Source of the DNA: Paenibacillus_F chitinolyticus_A
Lineage (GTDB): Bacteria; Bacillota; Bacilli; Paenibacillales; NBRC-103111
Reading direction: 5' to 3'
NCBI RefSeq assembly: GCF_045038035.1
Contig: NZ_CP173427.1
Span: forward strand, 3,224,001 to 3,288,000
DNA length: 64,000 nt
Shown here: positions 43,995-52,165 of the stretch, in pieces
Layout: each line of letters opens with the position of its first letter
Position numbering within the stretch: position 1 is the stretch's first letter
The notes under the pieces: model-generated
Database searches by the model: none
What the model was told of the DNA's origin: nothing
The model's input: the letters and a program-made list of their open reading frames with translations, nothing else
Translations under genes and position numbers: made by a program

Positions 43995-45212
43995 TCAGGC
44001 TTTCAAAGCCAGCGTTTTGATATCGAAATACTCGAACACTTCGGTTAAGGCGTTTACCAGTTCGTAGATGTGCTTTTCCGAATGATTCGGAGTCACATTC
44101 ACCCGGAACCTTTCCGTACCGACCGGTACTGTCGGCGAGTTAATCGGCTGCAGGTAAACATGATGCTTCTCCAGCAGTCTGCGCGCAGCCAGCTTGCATT
44201 TCTTCGCCTCCCCGACCAGAACGGGAAGAATATGCGTCTCGCTGGATTCCATCACCGGAATGCCGGCCTCTGCCAGCGCATTGCGCAGCAGGGCTGTCTT
44301 GGCGTGAAGTGCGCCGCGCTCCGCATCCGAATGTTTCAAATGTTCCACACTGGCATAGCAGGCCGCTACTACGGCCGGAGGCAGAGACGTTGTGAAAATG
44401 AAGCCCGAAGCGAAGGAGCGCACACTGTCGATCAGCGGTGCCGAGCCCGTTATGTAGCCACCGATAATCCCGATGCCCTTGGCCATCGTTCCCTGGATAA
44501 AATCGATAGAGTCCGCTGCGCCGAGCTGGGCCGCGATTCCCGCCCCGCGCGGTCCGTACATCCCGATGGCATGTACCTCGTCGAGGAACGTGAGGGCTTT
44601 GTATTTTTTCGCTAGCCGCACGATTTCACGGATCGGCGCGATATCCCCGTCCATCGAGTACACCGATTCGAACACGATGATTTTGGCCCGGCCGCTCGGT
44701 TGGGCGGCCAGCAGTTCTTCCAGATGCTGCACGTCGTTGTGCCGGAAAACGGCTTTTTCCGTTTTGGAGCTGACAATTCCGTTAATGATGGAAGCATGAT
44801 TCAAAGCGTCCGAGAAAATGATGCTGTCGGGAAAAATGCGCGCCAGGCATTGAAGCGTGGCGTCGTTGGAGCCATAGCCCGTCGGGAATACGAGAGCCGC
44901 TTCTTTGCCGTGCCATTCCGCCAGCGAAGCTTCCAGCTCCGCATAATAGTGGTGGGAACCTCCGATATTTCGGGAACCGCCGGAGCCGGCTCCGTACAAT
45001 TCTATCGCCTTGTGCATCGCTTCGATAACAACTGGATGTTGAGACATACCGAGATAATCATTGCTGCACCATACGACCACCGGGTGATCTCCCTGGTTAT
45101 CGACAAGAGCCATAGGGTATTTTGTCCGCAGCCGGTTAATGGTGACAAACTCGCGATATTGGCCGCTTTCCTTCAATTGGTTCAATTTGCTTTCAGCAAT
45201 TTCCGTGTACAT
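43995..45212 (-). CDS. 5-Aminolevulinate-synthase-like alpha-oxoamine synthase
   Basis: 405 aa, the length of alphaproteobacterial ALAS, which it resembles throughout. GQYREF, VVWCSNDYLGMSQHP, GAGSGGSRNIGGSHHYY, LVFPTGYGSNDATL, SDALNHASII, FESVYSMDGD and FLDEVHAIGMYGPRGAG are present. PLP Lys245 lies in GTMAKGIGIIGG, and the ALAS tail reads VYLQPINSPTVPVGTERFRV. It should join glycine to an acyl-CoA. Residues aligned with the succinate pocket of R. capsulatus ALAS (Arg21, Thr83, Asn85) are Arg20, Ser80 and Asn82. Bacilli make ALA by the C5 route, so this enzyme is unlikely to serve haem. It heads a four-gene operon with GNAT, oxidoreductase and exporter. Confidence 0.88.
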   Translation of the reverse strand: MYTEIAESKLNQLKESGQYREFVTINRLRTKYPMALVDNQGDHPVVVWCSNDYLGMSQHPVVIEAMHKAIELYGAGSGGSRNIGGSHHYYAELEASLAEWHGKEAALVFPTGYGSNDATLQCLARIFPDSIIFSDALNHASIINGIVSSKTEKAVFRHNDVQHLEELLAAQPSGRAKIIVFESVYSMDGDIAPIREIVRLAKKYKALTFLDEVHAIGMYGPRGAGIAAQLGAADSIDFIQGTMAKGIGIIGGYITGSAPLIDSVRSFASGFIFTTSLPPAVVAACYASVEHLKHSDAERGALHAKTALLRNALAEAGIPVMESSETHILPVLVGEAKKCKLAARRLLEKHHVYLQPINSPTVPVGTERFRVNVTPNHSEKHIYELVNALTEVFEYFDIKTLALKA

Positions 45213-45277
45213 CTTTCATCCCTCCAGTTTCATGATTTGTATATTTTTATATCATGTGGAACTCCTATCCAATTAAT

Positions 45278-45307
45278 AGTATAGGTTAACTCGGATATAA
45301 CAATCAA
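45278..45307 (-). promoter_or_regulatory. Promoter of the ALAS-type operon
   Basis: TTGATT, 18-base spacer, TATACT on the minus strand, 66 bases before the ALAS-type start codon, which has GGAGGG. A second TTGACA lies further upstream with no fitting -10. Confidence 0.6.
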
Positions 45308-45605
45308 GAGGTTTTTTGTAAATTTGTACAATTCTGTCAATTATATTTTCCATTCAAAATGCTTAGACTGGGAAAAAAACGAAAACAATAATTATACAAA
45401 GGTTAATACTCTGCTTCTTCAATCTTAACGTGACAAGATTACAAGAGCTTTTTCGGAGAATTAACTTTTCGTTAATTTCCAGGATAATGGTTAATTCAGG
45501 GCGATCCCGGCCCTCCTTCCGGTTCGGGGATCTTAACGAACGTCCGCTCTTCGGGCCCCGGTGACTTACACCCCCTCGTAAACCTCCCGGAGGAACAGGA
45601 AAAAC
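45308..45605. other. Intergenic stretch without a convincing gene
   Basis: About 300 bases upstream of the ALAS-type operon. An 83-codon minus-strand frame begins in the terminator sequence and lacks a ribosome site. A short inverted repeat ATTAAC..GTTAAT lies near 45462 and might be an operator. Confidence 0.4.
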
Positions 45606-45633
45606 AAAAAACACCGCCCGTCGGTGTTTTTTT
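45606..45633. terminator. Bidirectional terminator
   Basis: AAAAACACCG and CGGTGTTTTTTT form a 10-bp stem around a short CCCGT loop, 44 bases after the LysR-type gene. Confidence 0.8.
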
Positions 45634-45676
45634 GCTTTGACGAATTATTGAAGGCAAGCCGGAATGAAAAGGAGTG

Positions 45677-46573
45677 TCATCCCTTTTGGCGGGTAAACTC
45701 GTGCAGCAGAAAGTCGTACAAGTTCTTTCCCGCTCGCTTTAGCGGCAGATCAGCCGATCTGCAAATCAGGCCGCACGTCATGTTGATACCGCCGCCCTCC
45801 ATGGGTAGCGCTAACGTGCCTTCCGGCAAGGGGTCGAGCACCATCCTCGGGACAAGGGCCGCACCGAGGCCTTCGGCGACATAATGTTTTAGCGCGGACA
45901 TGCTGCCGATCTCCATCGTATCCGGCGGAAAGCTTCCCTCTTCCCGGAGCGCCGTCTCCAGCTTTCTGCGGTAAGGACACGACTGCGCCGTAATAAGCAG
46001 ACGGATTTCGCGCAGCCGACCCAGCGTCACCGAGTCCGATCCCGCCCGGGCCAGCGCGTGATCTTTAGGGACGAGCAGGAGAAACTCTTCCGTAAACAGA
46101 GGCTCGAAATGGAGCTGAGCGGCCGAATCCGGGAACGAGCCTAAGCCGAAGTCCAGCTCGCCTTTAAGGATTTTATCCGTCAAAACAGGCGTTCCTGCTA
46201 TCTCAACGGAGATTCGAATATGCGGGTACACCTCCGTAAAACGCCGGAGCAGTCCGGGAAACTGGTGACTGGCCGTCGGCTCCGTAACGCCCACCCTTAC
46301 ATGCCCCGCCTCGCCCGACGCAAGATCACCCAGCGTTTTTTGCAGCTGCTCCATGTTTTTCAGGATCGGAATGCTTTGTTCATAAAAGAGGCGGCCCGCT
46401 TCGGTTAACGCGATTTTTTTGCCGCGTTCGAACAAGAGCACGCCCAGATCGCTCTCCAGCTTCTGAATCTGGGTAGTGACGGTAGACGGCGAATAAGCCA
46501 ATTCTTCGGCCGCGCGGGCAAAGTTTCCGTGTTCGACGATTTTTTCGAAGGATTTTAACGTTTTGAAATCCAA
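45677..46573 (-). CDS. LysR-family transcriptional regulator
   Basis: 298 aa from TTG 46573; GGGAGGAGG lies eight bases upstream, inside the longer ATG-started frame, so the TTG is favoured. The helix-turn-helix is FKTLKSFEKIVEHGNFARAAEELAYSPSTVTTQIQKLE. The effector domain follows with HVRVGVTEPTASHQFPGLL. It diverges from the SDR gene at 46708 with 134 bases between, the classic arrangement for a LysR regulator and its target. The effector is unknown. Confidence 0.88.
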   Translation of the reverse strand: MDFKTLKSFEKIVEHGNFARAAEELAYSPSTVTTQIQKLESDLGVLLFERGKKIALTEAGRLFYEQSIPILKNMEQLQKTLGDLASGEAGHVRVGVTEPTASHQFPGLLRRFTEVYPHIRISVEIAGTPVLTDKILKGELDFGLGSFPDSAAQLHFEPLFTEEFLLLVPKDHALARAGSDSVTLGRLREIRLLITAQSCPYRRKLETALREEGSFPPDTMEIGSMSALKHYVAEGLGAALVPRMVLDPLPEGTLALPMEGGGINMTCGLICRSADLPLKRAGKNLYDFLLHEFTRQKG

Positions 46574-46707
46574 CAGGCGTTCCTCCTCCCAATTCATTCA
46601 ATTATTTTGAACGATTCCTTCAAAACATTCAAGTATATGAAATCGTTTGTTTCCTTTAAACTGGATACAGAGAGCCTGATTTGAATTCCTTGAAGGAGTG
46701 ATCGTAC

Positions 46708-47448
46708 ATGAACATGCAAAATAAAGTCGCCTGGGTAACGGGCGGGGGTACCGGCATCGGCAGGGCGACCAGTCTTGAACTGGCCAGAAGGGGCGCCATC
46801 GTCGTCATCAGTTACTCGCAATCCAGAGAGGATGCGGAATCCTCCGTGCGGATGATTGCCGAAGAAGGCGGATGTGCCGCCGCATTTAAAGCGGATGTGA
46901 CCCGCGAAAGCGAAGTCAGGGAGCTTGCGGAACGGATTGCCGCCCGGTTCGGGAGCATCGACCTGCTTGTCAACAATGCCAGCGTCACCCGGCATATCCC
47001 GATGAGCGATTTGGAAGCGGCCACGGAGGAAGTTTGGGATGAACTGTATGCGGTCAATGTCAAAGGCATGTTTACCTGCGCCAAAGCCGCCGCTTCCCTG
47101 ATGAAAAAGAGCAAAAGCGGCGCCATCGTCAATGTCGGCAGCATAGCCGGACTAACGGGTCTCGGCTCCTCCATCCCTTACGCCGTGTCTAAGGCAGCCG
47201 TCCACGGGCTGACCAAATCCCTGGCCCAAGCGCTTGCGCCGGAGATCCGCGTGAACTGCGTCGCCCCGGGCGCGGTGGCGACACGCTGGTGGAAAGGCCG
47301 CGAAGAAACGATGAACGCTCTCATCGGCAAACTTCCGCTCCAGCGGATTGCGACCCCCGAAGACATCGCCCAAATCATCTGCTCCCTTCTGGAGCAGGAG
47401 GCGGTTACGGGGCAAATTTTGACGGCAGATGCCGGGCAGACCTTGTAG
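46708..47448 (+). CDS. Short-chain dehydrogenase/reductase, FabG-like
   Basis: 246 aa, classical SDR. Nucleotide motif TGGGTGIG, NNAS, catalytic Ser in IVNVGSIAGLTG, and Tyr/Lys in PYAVSKAAVHG; the tail VTGQILTADAGQTL is typical. AAGGAG precedes the ATG. The acidic-free ISYSQSRED after strand 2 suggests NADP preference. It is divergent from a LysR gene and ends before a terminator, so it stands alone. The substrate cannot be read from sequence. Confidence 0.88.
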   Translation: MNMQNKVAWVTGGGTGIGRATSLELARRGAIVVISYSQSREDAESSVRMIAEEGGCAAAFKADVTRESEVRELAERIAARFGSIDLLVNNASVTRHIPMSDLEAATEEVWDELYAVNVKGMFTCAKAAASLMKKSKSGAIVNVGSIAGLTGLGSSIPYAVSKAAVHGLTKSLAQALAPEIRVNCVAPGAVATRWWKGREETMNALIGKLPLQRIATPEDIAQIICSLLEQEAVTGQILTADAGQTL

Positions 47449-47587
47449 CTTTGGAGTTCCAGGCTTCTAAGGAATCATATTTAAAGGAAATGGATTGTAT
47501 CGGTCCACTAAGCTGAACATAGTTTCAGTCCCGGACTATCCTTTAAGTTCATTAAATCAGGTCATTTACTGTGTGAGCGCTAGATAA

Positions 47588-47622
47588 AAAAAGATCATGG
47601 CACCTATGTCCATGATCTTTTT
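47588..47622. terminator. Bidirectional terminator
   Basis: AAAAAGATCATGG pairs with CCATGATCTTTTT. It lies between the SDR gene and the convergent hydrolase gene. Nothing else is seen in 47449-47751. Confidence 0.85.
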
Positions 47623-47751
47623 GGTTAGAAAAAAACCTTTGGATTTTATAAGAGACCCGGTATTTCCAATATTTTACCAGGAATAATTTTCCCAAGGTAA
47701 TCATGTATAGACAAGAAGGTATCCATAAAAGTATCTGTACCTTCTCCGCGG

Positions 47752-48576
47752 TTATTGCTGATTGATACGTGTAAACATCGCATTGATAGCGCCGATTACC
47801 GCTTGCGGCTTATTCAATTGAATATAATGGCCGGAGTCAAGGGTGGTGTGAACAACGTCGTTGGATAAGGCTGCGATTTTGTTTTGCAAGGAAGCCCATT
47901 TGGTTTCGTCGAACAAGCTGCCCGGGTTTTGCTCATTGCACAAACCGTGGCAGTTAGCGGAAAGAACCGTGATCGGTATGTTACGAAGTGCATCTTGTGC
48001 ATTCAGTTGACGAATTTGTTGATCAATTGTCAACCAGTCGGTCCATGTAAATTCGTCAGAGTTCTCAAGGTCACCGTGGATAAGATCTTCTCCGTATTCT
48101 TGAACTACATCTTCGTGAGTGGAATCAACAAAGATAATGCCAGCTACTTCACCAGGATATAGAGCAGCGAAAGTACGAGCAAACACGCCGGAAATGGAAT
48201 GGCTAACAAGCAGGTACGGGCCAGGAATATTTGCGTTATGAAGTAAGGCGTGAAGCTGAGTGGCTTTTGTCACACCGTCCTTGGCAATGTTAGCGTCATC
48301 ATCGGATTGACCACGACCGGCACGGTCATAGGAAACGGTCAATGTGCTTTGAGCGATTTGTTGTTGTACATAAGCTGTTTGCCATACCGTATGGTCATCA
48401 CCGGCGCCGGAATCGAATACCACAGTCGGTTTACCAGGGACAGATGTTCCTTGGACGTCGATAAGAAGATCCAATCCGCTGCCAACATCAACTTTGGATG
48501 TTGAAGCGAACGCCGTTGATACGGACAATAAAAGACTGAACACCATGAATAGAGCCATTCTGGAAAAACGTTTCAT
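47752..48576 (-). CDS. Secreted alpha/beta hydrolase
   Basis: 274 aa. A Sec signal peptide (about 1-25, ending STAFA) leads a classical hydrolase fold: PTVVFDSGAGDDHTVWQ with the oxyanion loop, VSYDRAGRGQSD, nucleophile LLVSHSISGVFART, IIFVDSTHE and catalytic His in TLDSGHYIQLNKP. The nucleophile elbow reads SHSISG rather than GHSxGG. It is exported and probably cleaves an ester or lactone. The DNA is AT-richer than its neighbours. The substrate is unknown. Confidence 0.85.
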   Translation of the reverse strand: MKRFSRMALFMVFSLLLSVSTAFASTSKVDVGSGLDLLIDVQGTSVPGKPTVVFDSGAGDDHTVWQTAYVQQQIAQSTLTVSYDRAGRGQSDDDANIAKDGVTKATQLHALLHNANIPGPYLLVSHSISGVFARTFAALYPGEVAGIIFVDSTHEDVVQEYGEDLIHGDLENSDEFTWTDWLTIDQQIRQLNAQDALRNIPITVLSANCHGLCNEQNPGSLFDETKWASLQNKIAALSNDVVHTTLDSGHYIQLNKPQAVIGAINAMFTRINQQ

Positions 48577-48740
48577 GATTTCACATTCTCCCTTGTATTT
48601 GTTTTTTGGGTTGGGGTACTGCGGTGCATTTGCGCTTCGAACAATTGAATAACCATCTATTCATTTAATAAAAGGATCTGAAAATGAAGATTATGGAAGC
48701 AATAAACAATGGGTCCTATTCTACTGAATCAACAGACCCA

Positions 48741-48803
48741 CTATCGTCTTCTTCCACACGGCAAGAGAAACACATTTCCCTCCGGGTCAGCGTCTTTCCT
48801 CAT
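48741..48803 (-). pseudogene. C-terminal fragment of a VOC (glyoxalase-fold) protein
   Basis: Twenty codons end MRKDADPEGNVFLLPCGRRR and a stop. DPEGNVFLL is the closing motif of VOC proteins. No upstream part is readable in any frame, so only a fragment remains. A plus-strand frame of 43 codons over the same bases has a weak ribosome site. Confidence 0.35.
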
Positions 48804-48836
48804 ATATATCTGTAAATCTAAAACCTAAACACCGCC

Positions 48837-49829
48837 TCATGTCGACTCCCGTACCACCAAGGCTGTCGGGAACAGAGTGACTTCGCGCTTCAACGGGAGC
48901 TCCTCCGTCAAGCAGGCAAGAAGCCTCGTAACAGCTTCCCGTCCCAACTGCTCCACCGGAATGTCGATGCTCGTAATGGTCGGCGTCGTTACTCTGCAGA
49001 TCGGCTGATTGTCGTATCCGATGACGGCCAAATCACCGGGCACGCTATATCCGAGATTCACAGCCTGTTTGATCAACCCTGCCGCAACCTGGTCGCTCCC
49101 CGAGAAAAGCGCGGTCGGTTTCTTCTCCGGCAGATGGTGAATCCGGTTCATAATACGTAGGCCGTCCAGGATCGAAAAGGCCCCGTCAAAGATCCACTCC
49201 TCACGATAAGGCAGGTTGTGGTCCGACAAGGCAGCCAAATACCCCTTCTTCCGCATGTTCTGCGCTTCGCTGTTGGCCGTGTCGAAGCAAAAGCCGATGT
49301 CCCGGTGCCCTCTTTCGATCAGGTGCCGCACTGCGGTATATCCGGATTCGAATTCGTTGTAGCACAGAATGGGGACCGGCGCGGTTTCATGAAACTCGTT
49401 GCACATGAGGATGGGGCCACGCTTCAGGTAAGGGGCGATATCGTCCCACATGTTCTCCAGTGCGCCAAGAATGATCCCGTCCACTTCCCTATTCTGGAGA
49501 AGCTTCATCAATTCAAGCTCGTTTTCTTTACAATAGAAGGTTTGAAATACGCACACCTTGTAATTGAATTCCAGCGCCTGCAGCGATATTCCCTTGATCA
49601 GGCCCGCAAAAAAAGGATGGTCCGCCTTGGGGACGGAGACGGCAAGTAATTTCGAGCTGTTGGTGCGCAGCCCTCTGGCCAAAAAATGCGGCGTGTAGTT
49701 CATTTCTTCAATAACCCGTAACACTTCCCTCCTTATCTTCTCCGAAACATACGGATGGTTGTTCAAAACCCTCGACACCGTGGATGTCGACACTTTGCAG
49801 AGCTTGGCGATCTCTTGTATCGTAGGCAT
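48837..49829 (-). CDS. ntdR: LacI-family regulator of the kanosamine genes (NtdR)
   Basis: 330 aa. The N-terminal LacI helix-turn-helix TIQEIAKLCKVSTSTVSRVLNNHPYVS is followed by a sugar-binding periplasmic-type domain (PILCYNEFESGYTAVRHLIERGHRDIGF, VIGYDNQPICRVTTPTITSI). It diverges from ntdA with 101 bases between. In B. subtilis NtdR is an activator that responds to the ntd product. The same role is expected here, based on synteny. Confidence 0.88.
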   Translation of the reverse strand: MPTIQEIAKLCKVSTSTVSRVLNNHPYVSEKIRREVLRVIEEMNYTPHFLARGLRTNSSKLLAVSVPKADHPFFAGLIKGISLQALEFNYKVCVFQTFYCKENELELMKLLQNREVDGIILGALENMWDDIAPYLKRGPILMCNEFHETAPVPILCYNEFESGYTAVRHLIERGHRDIGFCFDTANSEAQNMRKKGYLAALSDHNLPYREEWIFDGAFSILDGLRIMNRIHHLPEKKPTALFSGSDQVAAGLIKQAVNLGYSVPGDLAVIGYDNQPICRVTTPTITSIDIPVEQLGREAVTRLLACLTEELPLKREVTLFPTALVVREST

Positions 49830-49851
49830 GGATTTTCCTCCAAAAAATGTC

Positions 49852-49884
49852 TTGACCTGTCATCGATTTCATAATTTACGATAA
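49852..49884 (+). promoter_or_regulatory. Candidate ntdABC promoter and operator
   Basis: TTGACC at 49852 is followed by imperfect -10 options (TTTACG at 17 bases, TACGAT at 19). Within it, ATCGATTTC..TTTACGAT has inverted ATCG/CGAT ends. A poor -10 fits a promoter that needs the NtdR activator. Confidence 0.35.
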
Positions 49885-49930
49885 AGGCGGGTAGGAAATT
49901 TCAAAAAATTCAGGAAACGGAGGAAAAACC

Positions 49931-51262
49931 GTGCTGACCACCAAAAACAAATATCGTGGAACAAGCAAGGACTATCTTCATCTGTTAGATCGCATCAAAA
50001 CAGGTCGTGACGTAGAACCGGATTGCTTTGAAAACCATTTGGTGAACGATAAGTTAATAGAAAAATTATACATTTTAAGGAAAGAAAATACAATTAATAC
50101 TTGGATTCGCTCTCTATTCCCCGCCCTCTCCGAATTCCCCGGCAAAGTCGACTTCCTGCCTCTGAACAGGCTGATCTCTGCAGAAGAGGTGGAAGCGATT
50201 CTGGCGGTAATGAGCGAGGTACTCCCGACAGGGCAATTCACCAGCGGCCCGTATGTGAACCGCTTTGAAGATATCTTGTCGGGCTACCTGCAAAAAAAAT
50301 ATGTCGTCGCCACCTCCAGCGGGACGGATGCAGCGATGGTGGCGCTTCTCGCATTAGGCCTTCGCCCCGGCGATGAAGTTATTATGCCGGCCAACAGCTT
50401 TGCCGCAACCGAAAATGCCGTGCTTGCCGTAGGCGGTATCCCCGTCTATGCGGATATTGATCCGCAAACTTATACGCTCGACCCCGCAAGCGCGGAAGCG
50501 GCCGTCACGCCCCGGACCCGGTTCATCCTCCCGGTGCATTTGTACGGGAAGAAAGCGGACATGGCAAGTCTCCGTGAGCTCGCGGACCGCTACCGCCTGA
50601 AGATTGTGGAAGACGCCTGCCAGGCCATTGGCGTAACGGAACTCGGTCGGGAGGGGGATGCCCTCATCCTGAGCTTCAATCCCTACAAGAATGTGGGGGT
50701 GTGCGGAAAAGGAGGCGCGATAGCGCTCGACGATGAAGAAGCGGCACGGCGGTGCCTACAGTACAGCTATCACGGATTCGAGGTTAACGTCAAGAACCGG
50801 AAAGTAAGAGACTTTGGATTCAACAGCCGTATGGATAACCTGCAGGCCGCCATCGGGATCGAGCGGATGAAGCATTTGTCCCTCAATAACTTCAAACGGC
50901 TGGTTTTGGCCGACCGGTACCGCGAAGGCTTGCAATCGCTGGCCGACAGCGAAAAAATCCGTCTACCCGGCTCGTCGGACGATCATGTCTGGCATCACTT
51001 CCCCATTCAAATCCTGAGCGCAGACCGGGATCAAGTGCGGCGGGAGCTGATGGACAAGTTTTCGGCCGAAACCGATATCTACTATCCCGTACTGTCCCAT
51101 AAGCAGGACACTCCGTTCGTGAATGCCCGCTATGCGGATGCGAGGCTTCCGCAAACGGATCTGACGCACAGCCGGCTTTTGCATCTGCCCATGTATCCGC
51201 ATTTGACTTGGGAAGAACAAGACCATCTGATGGAGGGACTGCGACGTGTTATCGGCGTATAA
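49931..51262 (+). CDS. ntdA: NtdA, 3-keto-glucose-6-phosphate aminotransferase (kanosamine pathway)
   Basis: 443 aa, GTG start with GGAGG seven bases upstream. It is a DegT/DnrJ/EryC1-type PLP aminotransferase with an N-terminal extension of about 75 residues, as in B. subtilis NtdA (about 440 aa). LPTGQFTSGPYVNRFE, ATSSGTDAAMVALLALGLRPGDEVIMPANSF, VEDACQAIGV and the PLP Lys in SFNPYKNVGVCGKGG are visible. It transfers an amino group from glutamate to 3-oxo-glucose 6-phosphate, giving kanosamine 6-phosphate. The next gene overlaps its end by 17 bases. Confidence 0.93.
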   Translation: MLTTKNKYRGTSKDYLHLLDRIKTGRDVEPDCFENHLVNDKLIEKLYILRKENTINTWIRSLFPALSEFPGKVDFLPLNRLISAEEVEAILAVMSEVLPTGQFTSGPYVNRFEDILSGYLQKKYVVATSSGTDAAMVALLALGLRPGDEVIMPANSFAATENAVLAVGGIPVYADIDPQTYTLDPASAEAAVTPRTRFILPVHLYGKKADMASLRELADRYRLKIVEDACQAIGVTELGREGDALILSFNPYKNVGVCGKGGAIALDDEEAARRCLQYSYHGFEVNVKNRKVRDFGFNSRMDNLQAAIGIERMKHLSLNNFKRLVLADRYREGLQSLADSEKIRLPGSSDDHVWHHFPIQILSADRDQVRRELMDKFSAETDIYYPVLSHKQDTPFVNARYADARLPQTDLTHSRLLHLPMYPHLTWEEQDHLMEGLRRVIGV

Positions 51263-52103
51263 AGACAGCTTCATCCGGCTGGAACATCCTGTGAAGCCCA
51301 AGCACCTTGTGTTCTGCGACTTTGACGAAACTTATTTCCCGCATGTCCTGCTGGACGATCACCGCAGGGAGCTGGAAGAGCTTGAAGCGTTCATTGAACG
51401 GAAAAGCCGTGAGGGAGAAGTGATGATCGGCTGGGTCAGCGGCAGCAAACTCGAGGATATTTTGCGTAAAATGAGCGGAGGGAAATTCAGGATCTTCCCT
51501 CACTTTATTGCAAGCGACCTCGGGACGGAGCTGACCTATGTGACTCGGGAACGTTACGGCACGAGGGATGAGCAGTGGGACGAGCGGCTTGAAAACAGCG
51601 GTTTCTCCGAAGAAGCGGTCAAAACGCTGGTCCGGGAGTTGTCTCAAGAGTACGACGTGGACCTGACCCCTCAGACCCAGCTGGGCAGCTCCCGTTTCAA
51701 GTGGAATTTTTATTATAGGCAAAGGGAACCCTTCACGGATCTGCATGCGATAAAACACATCCGCGATTTGGCCGGCCGGTACCGGGTAGACGTCAATATC
51801 AACCGGTGCAATCCGTTGGCGGGCGATCCTGAGGACTGCTATGATGTGGACTTCATTCCGCTCGGGACCGGCAAGGCCGAGATCGTGCGCTTCATGTTGG
51901 AGCGGTACGGCGTTCGACCCGAGCATGCCTTTGCTTTCGGCGACAGCGGGAACGATCTGCTTATGCTCCAGGCCGTCCGGCACGGCTACCTGGTTCATAA
52001 CGCGACGGAGGAAGCCAAAAGCCTGCATCCCCTGGTCTCCGAAGGGGCTTATGTGAAAGGCATTCTTCATGTATTAAAAGAACACCTGCAAGAGGGAGCG
52101 TGA
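51246..52103 (+). CDS. ntdB: NtdB, kanosamine-6-phosphate phosphatase
   Basis: 285 aa, GTG start with GGAGGG eight bases upstream, overlapping ntdA by 17 bases. HAD superfamily, Cof/SPP-like: catalytic CDFDETYF, GWVSGSKLED for the second motif, and FAFGDSGNDLLML for the metal site. It removes the phosphate from kanosamine 6-phosphate in the last step. Length and order match B. subtilis ntdB. Confidence 0.92.
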   Translation: MLSAYKDSFIRLEHPVKPKHLVFCDFDETYFPHVLLDDHRRELEELEAFIERKSREGEVMIGWVSGSKLEDILRKMSGGKFRIFPHFIASDLGTELTYVTRERYGTRDEQWDERLENSGFSEEAVKTLVRELSQEYDVDLTPQTQLGSSRFKWNFYYRQREPFTDLHAIKHIRDLAGRYRVDVNINRCNPLAGDPEDCYDVDFIPLGTGKAEIVRFMLERYGVRPEHAFAFGDSGNDLLMLQAVRHGYLVHNATEEAKSLHPLVSEGAYVKGILHVLKEHLQEGA

Positions 52104-52165
52104 CGATTCGAAGACCTTGTATTTGATCAGAGAGATAATCCACGGATAAGGGAGAGAAAATCAAA

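Noticed and set aside
43995..45212. Calling the enzyme glycine C-acetyltransferase or BioF
   Set aside because: The motifs YGPRGAGIA, QPINSPTVPVGTERFR and the 405-residue length fit ALAS better; bioF is present separately at 62884.
45363..45614. 83-codon minus-strand frame before the ALAS-type operon
   Set aside because: It starts inside a terminator with no ribosome site and has low-complexity sequence.
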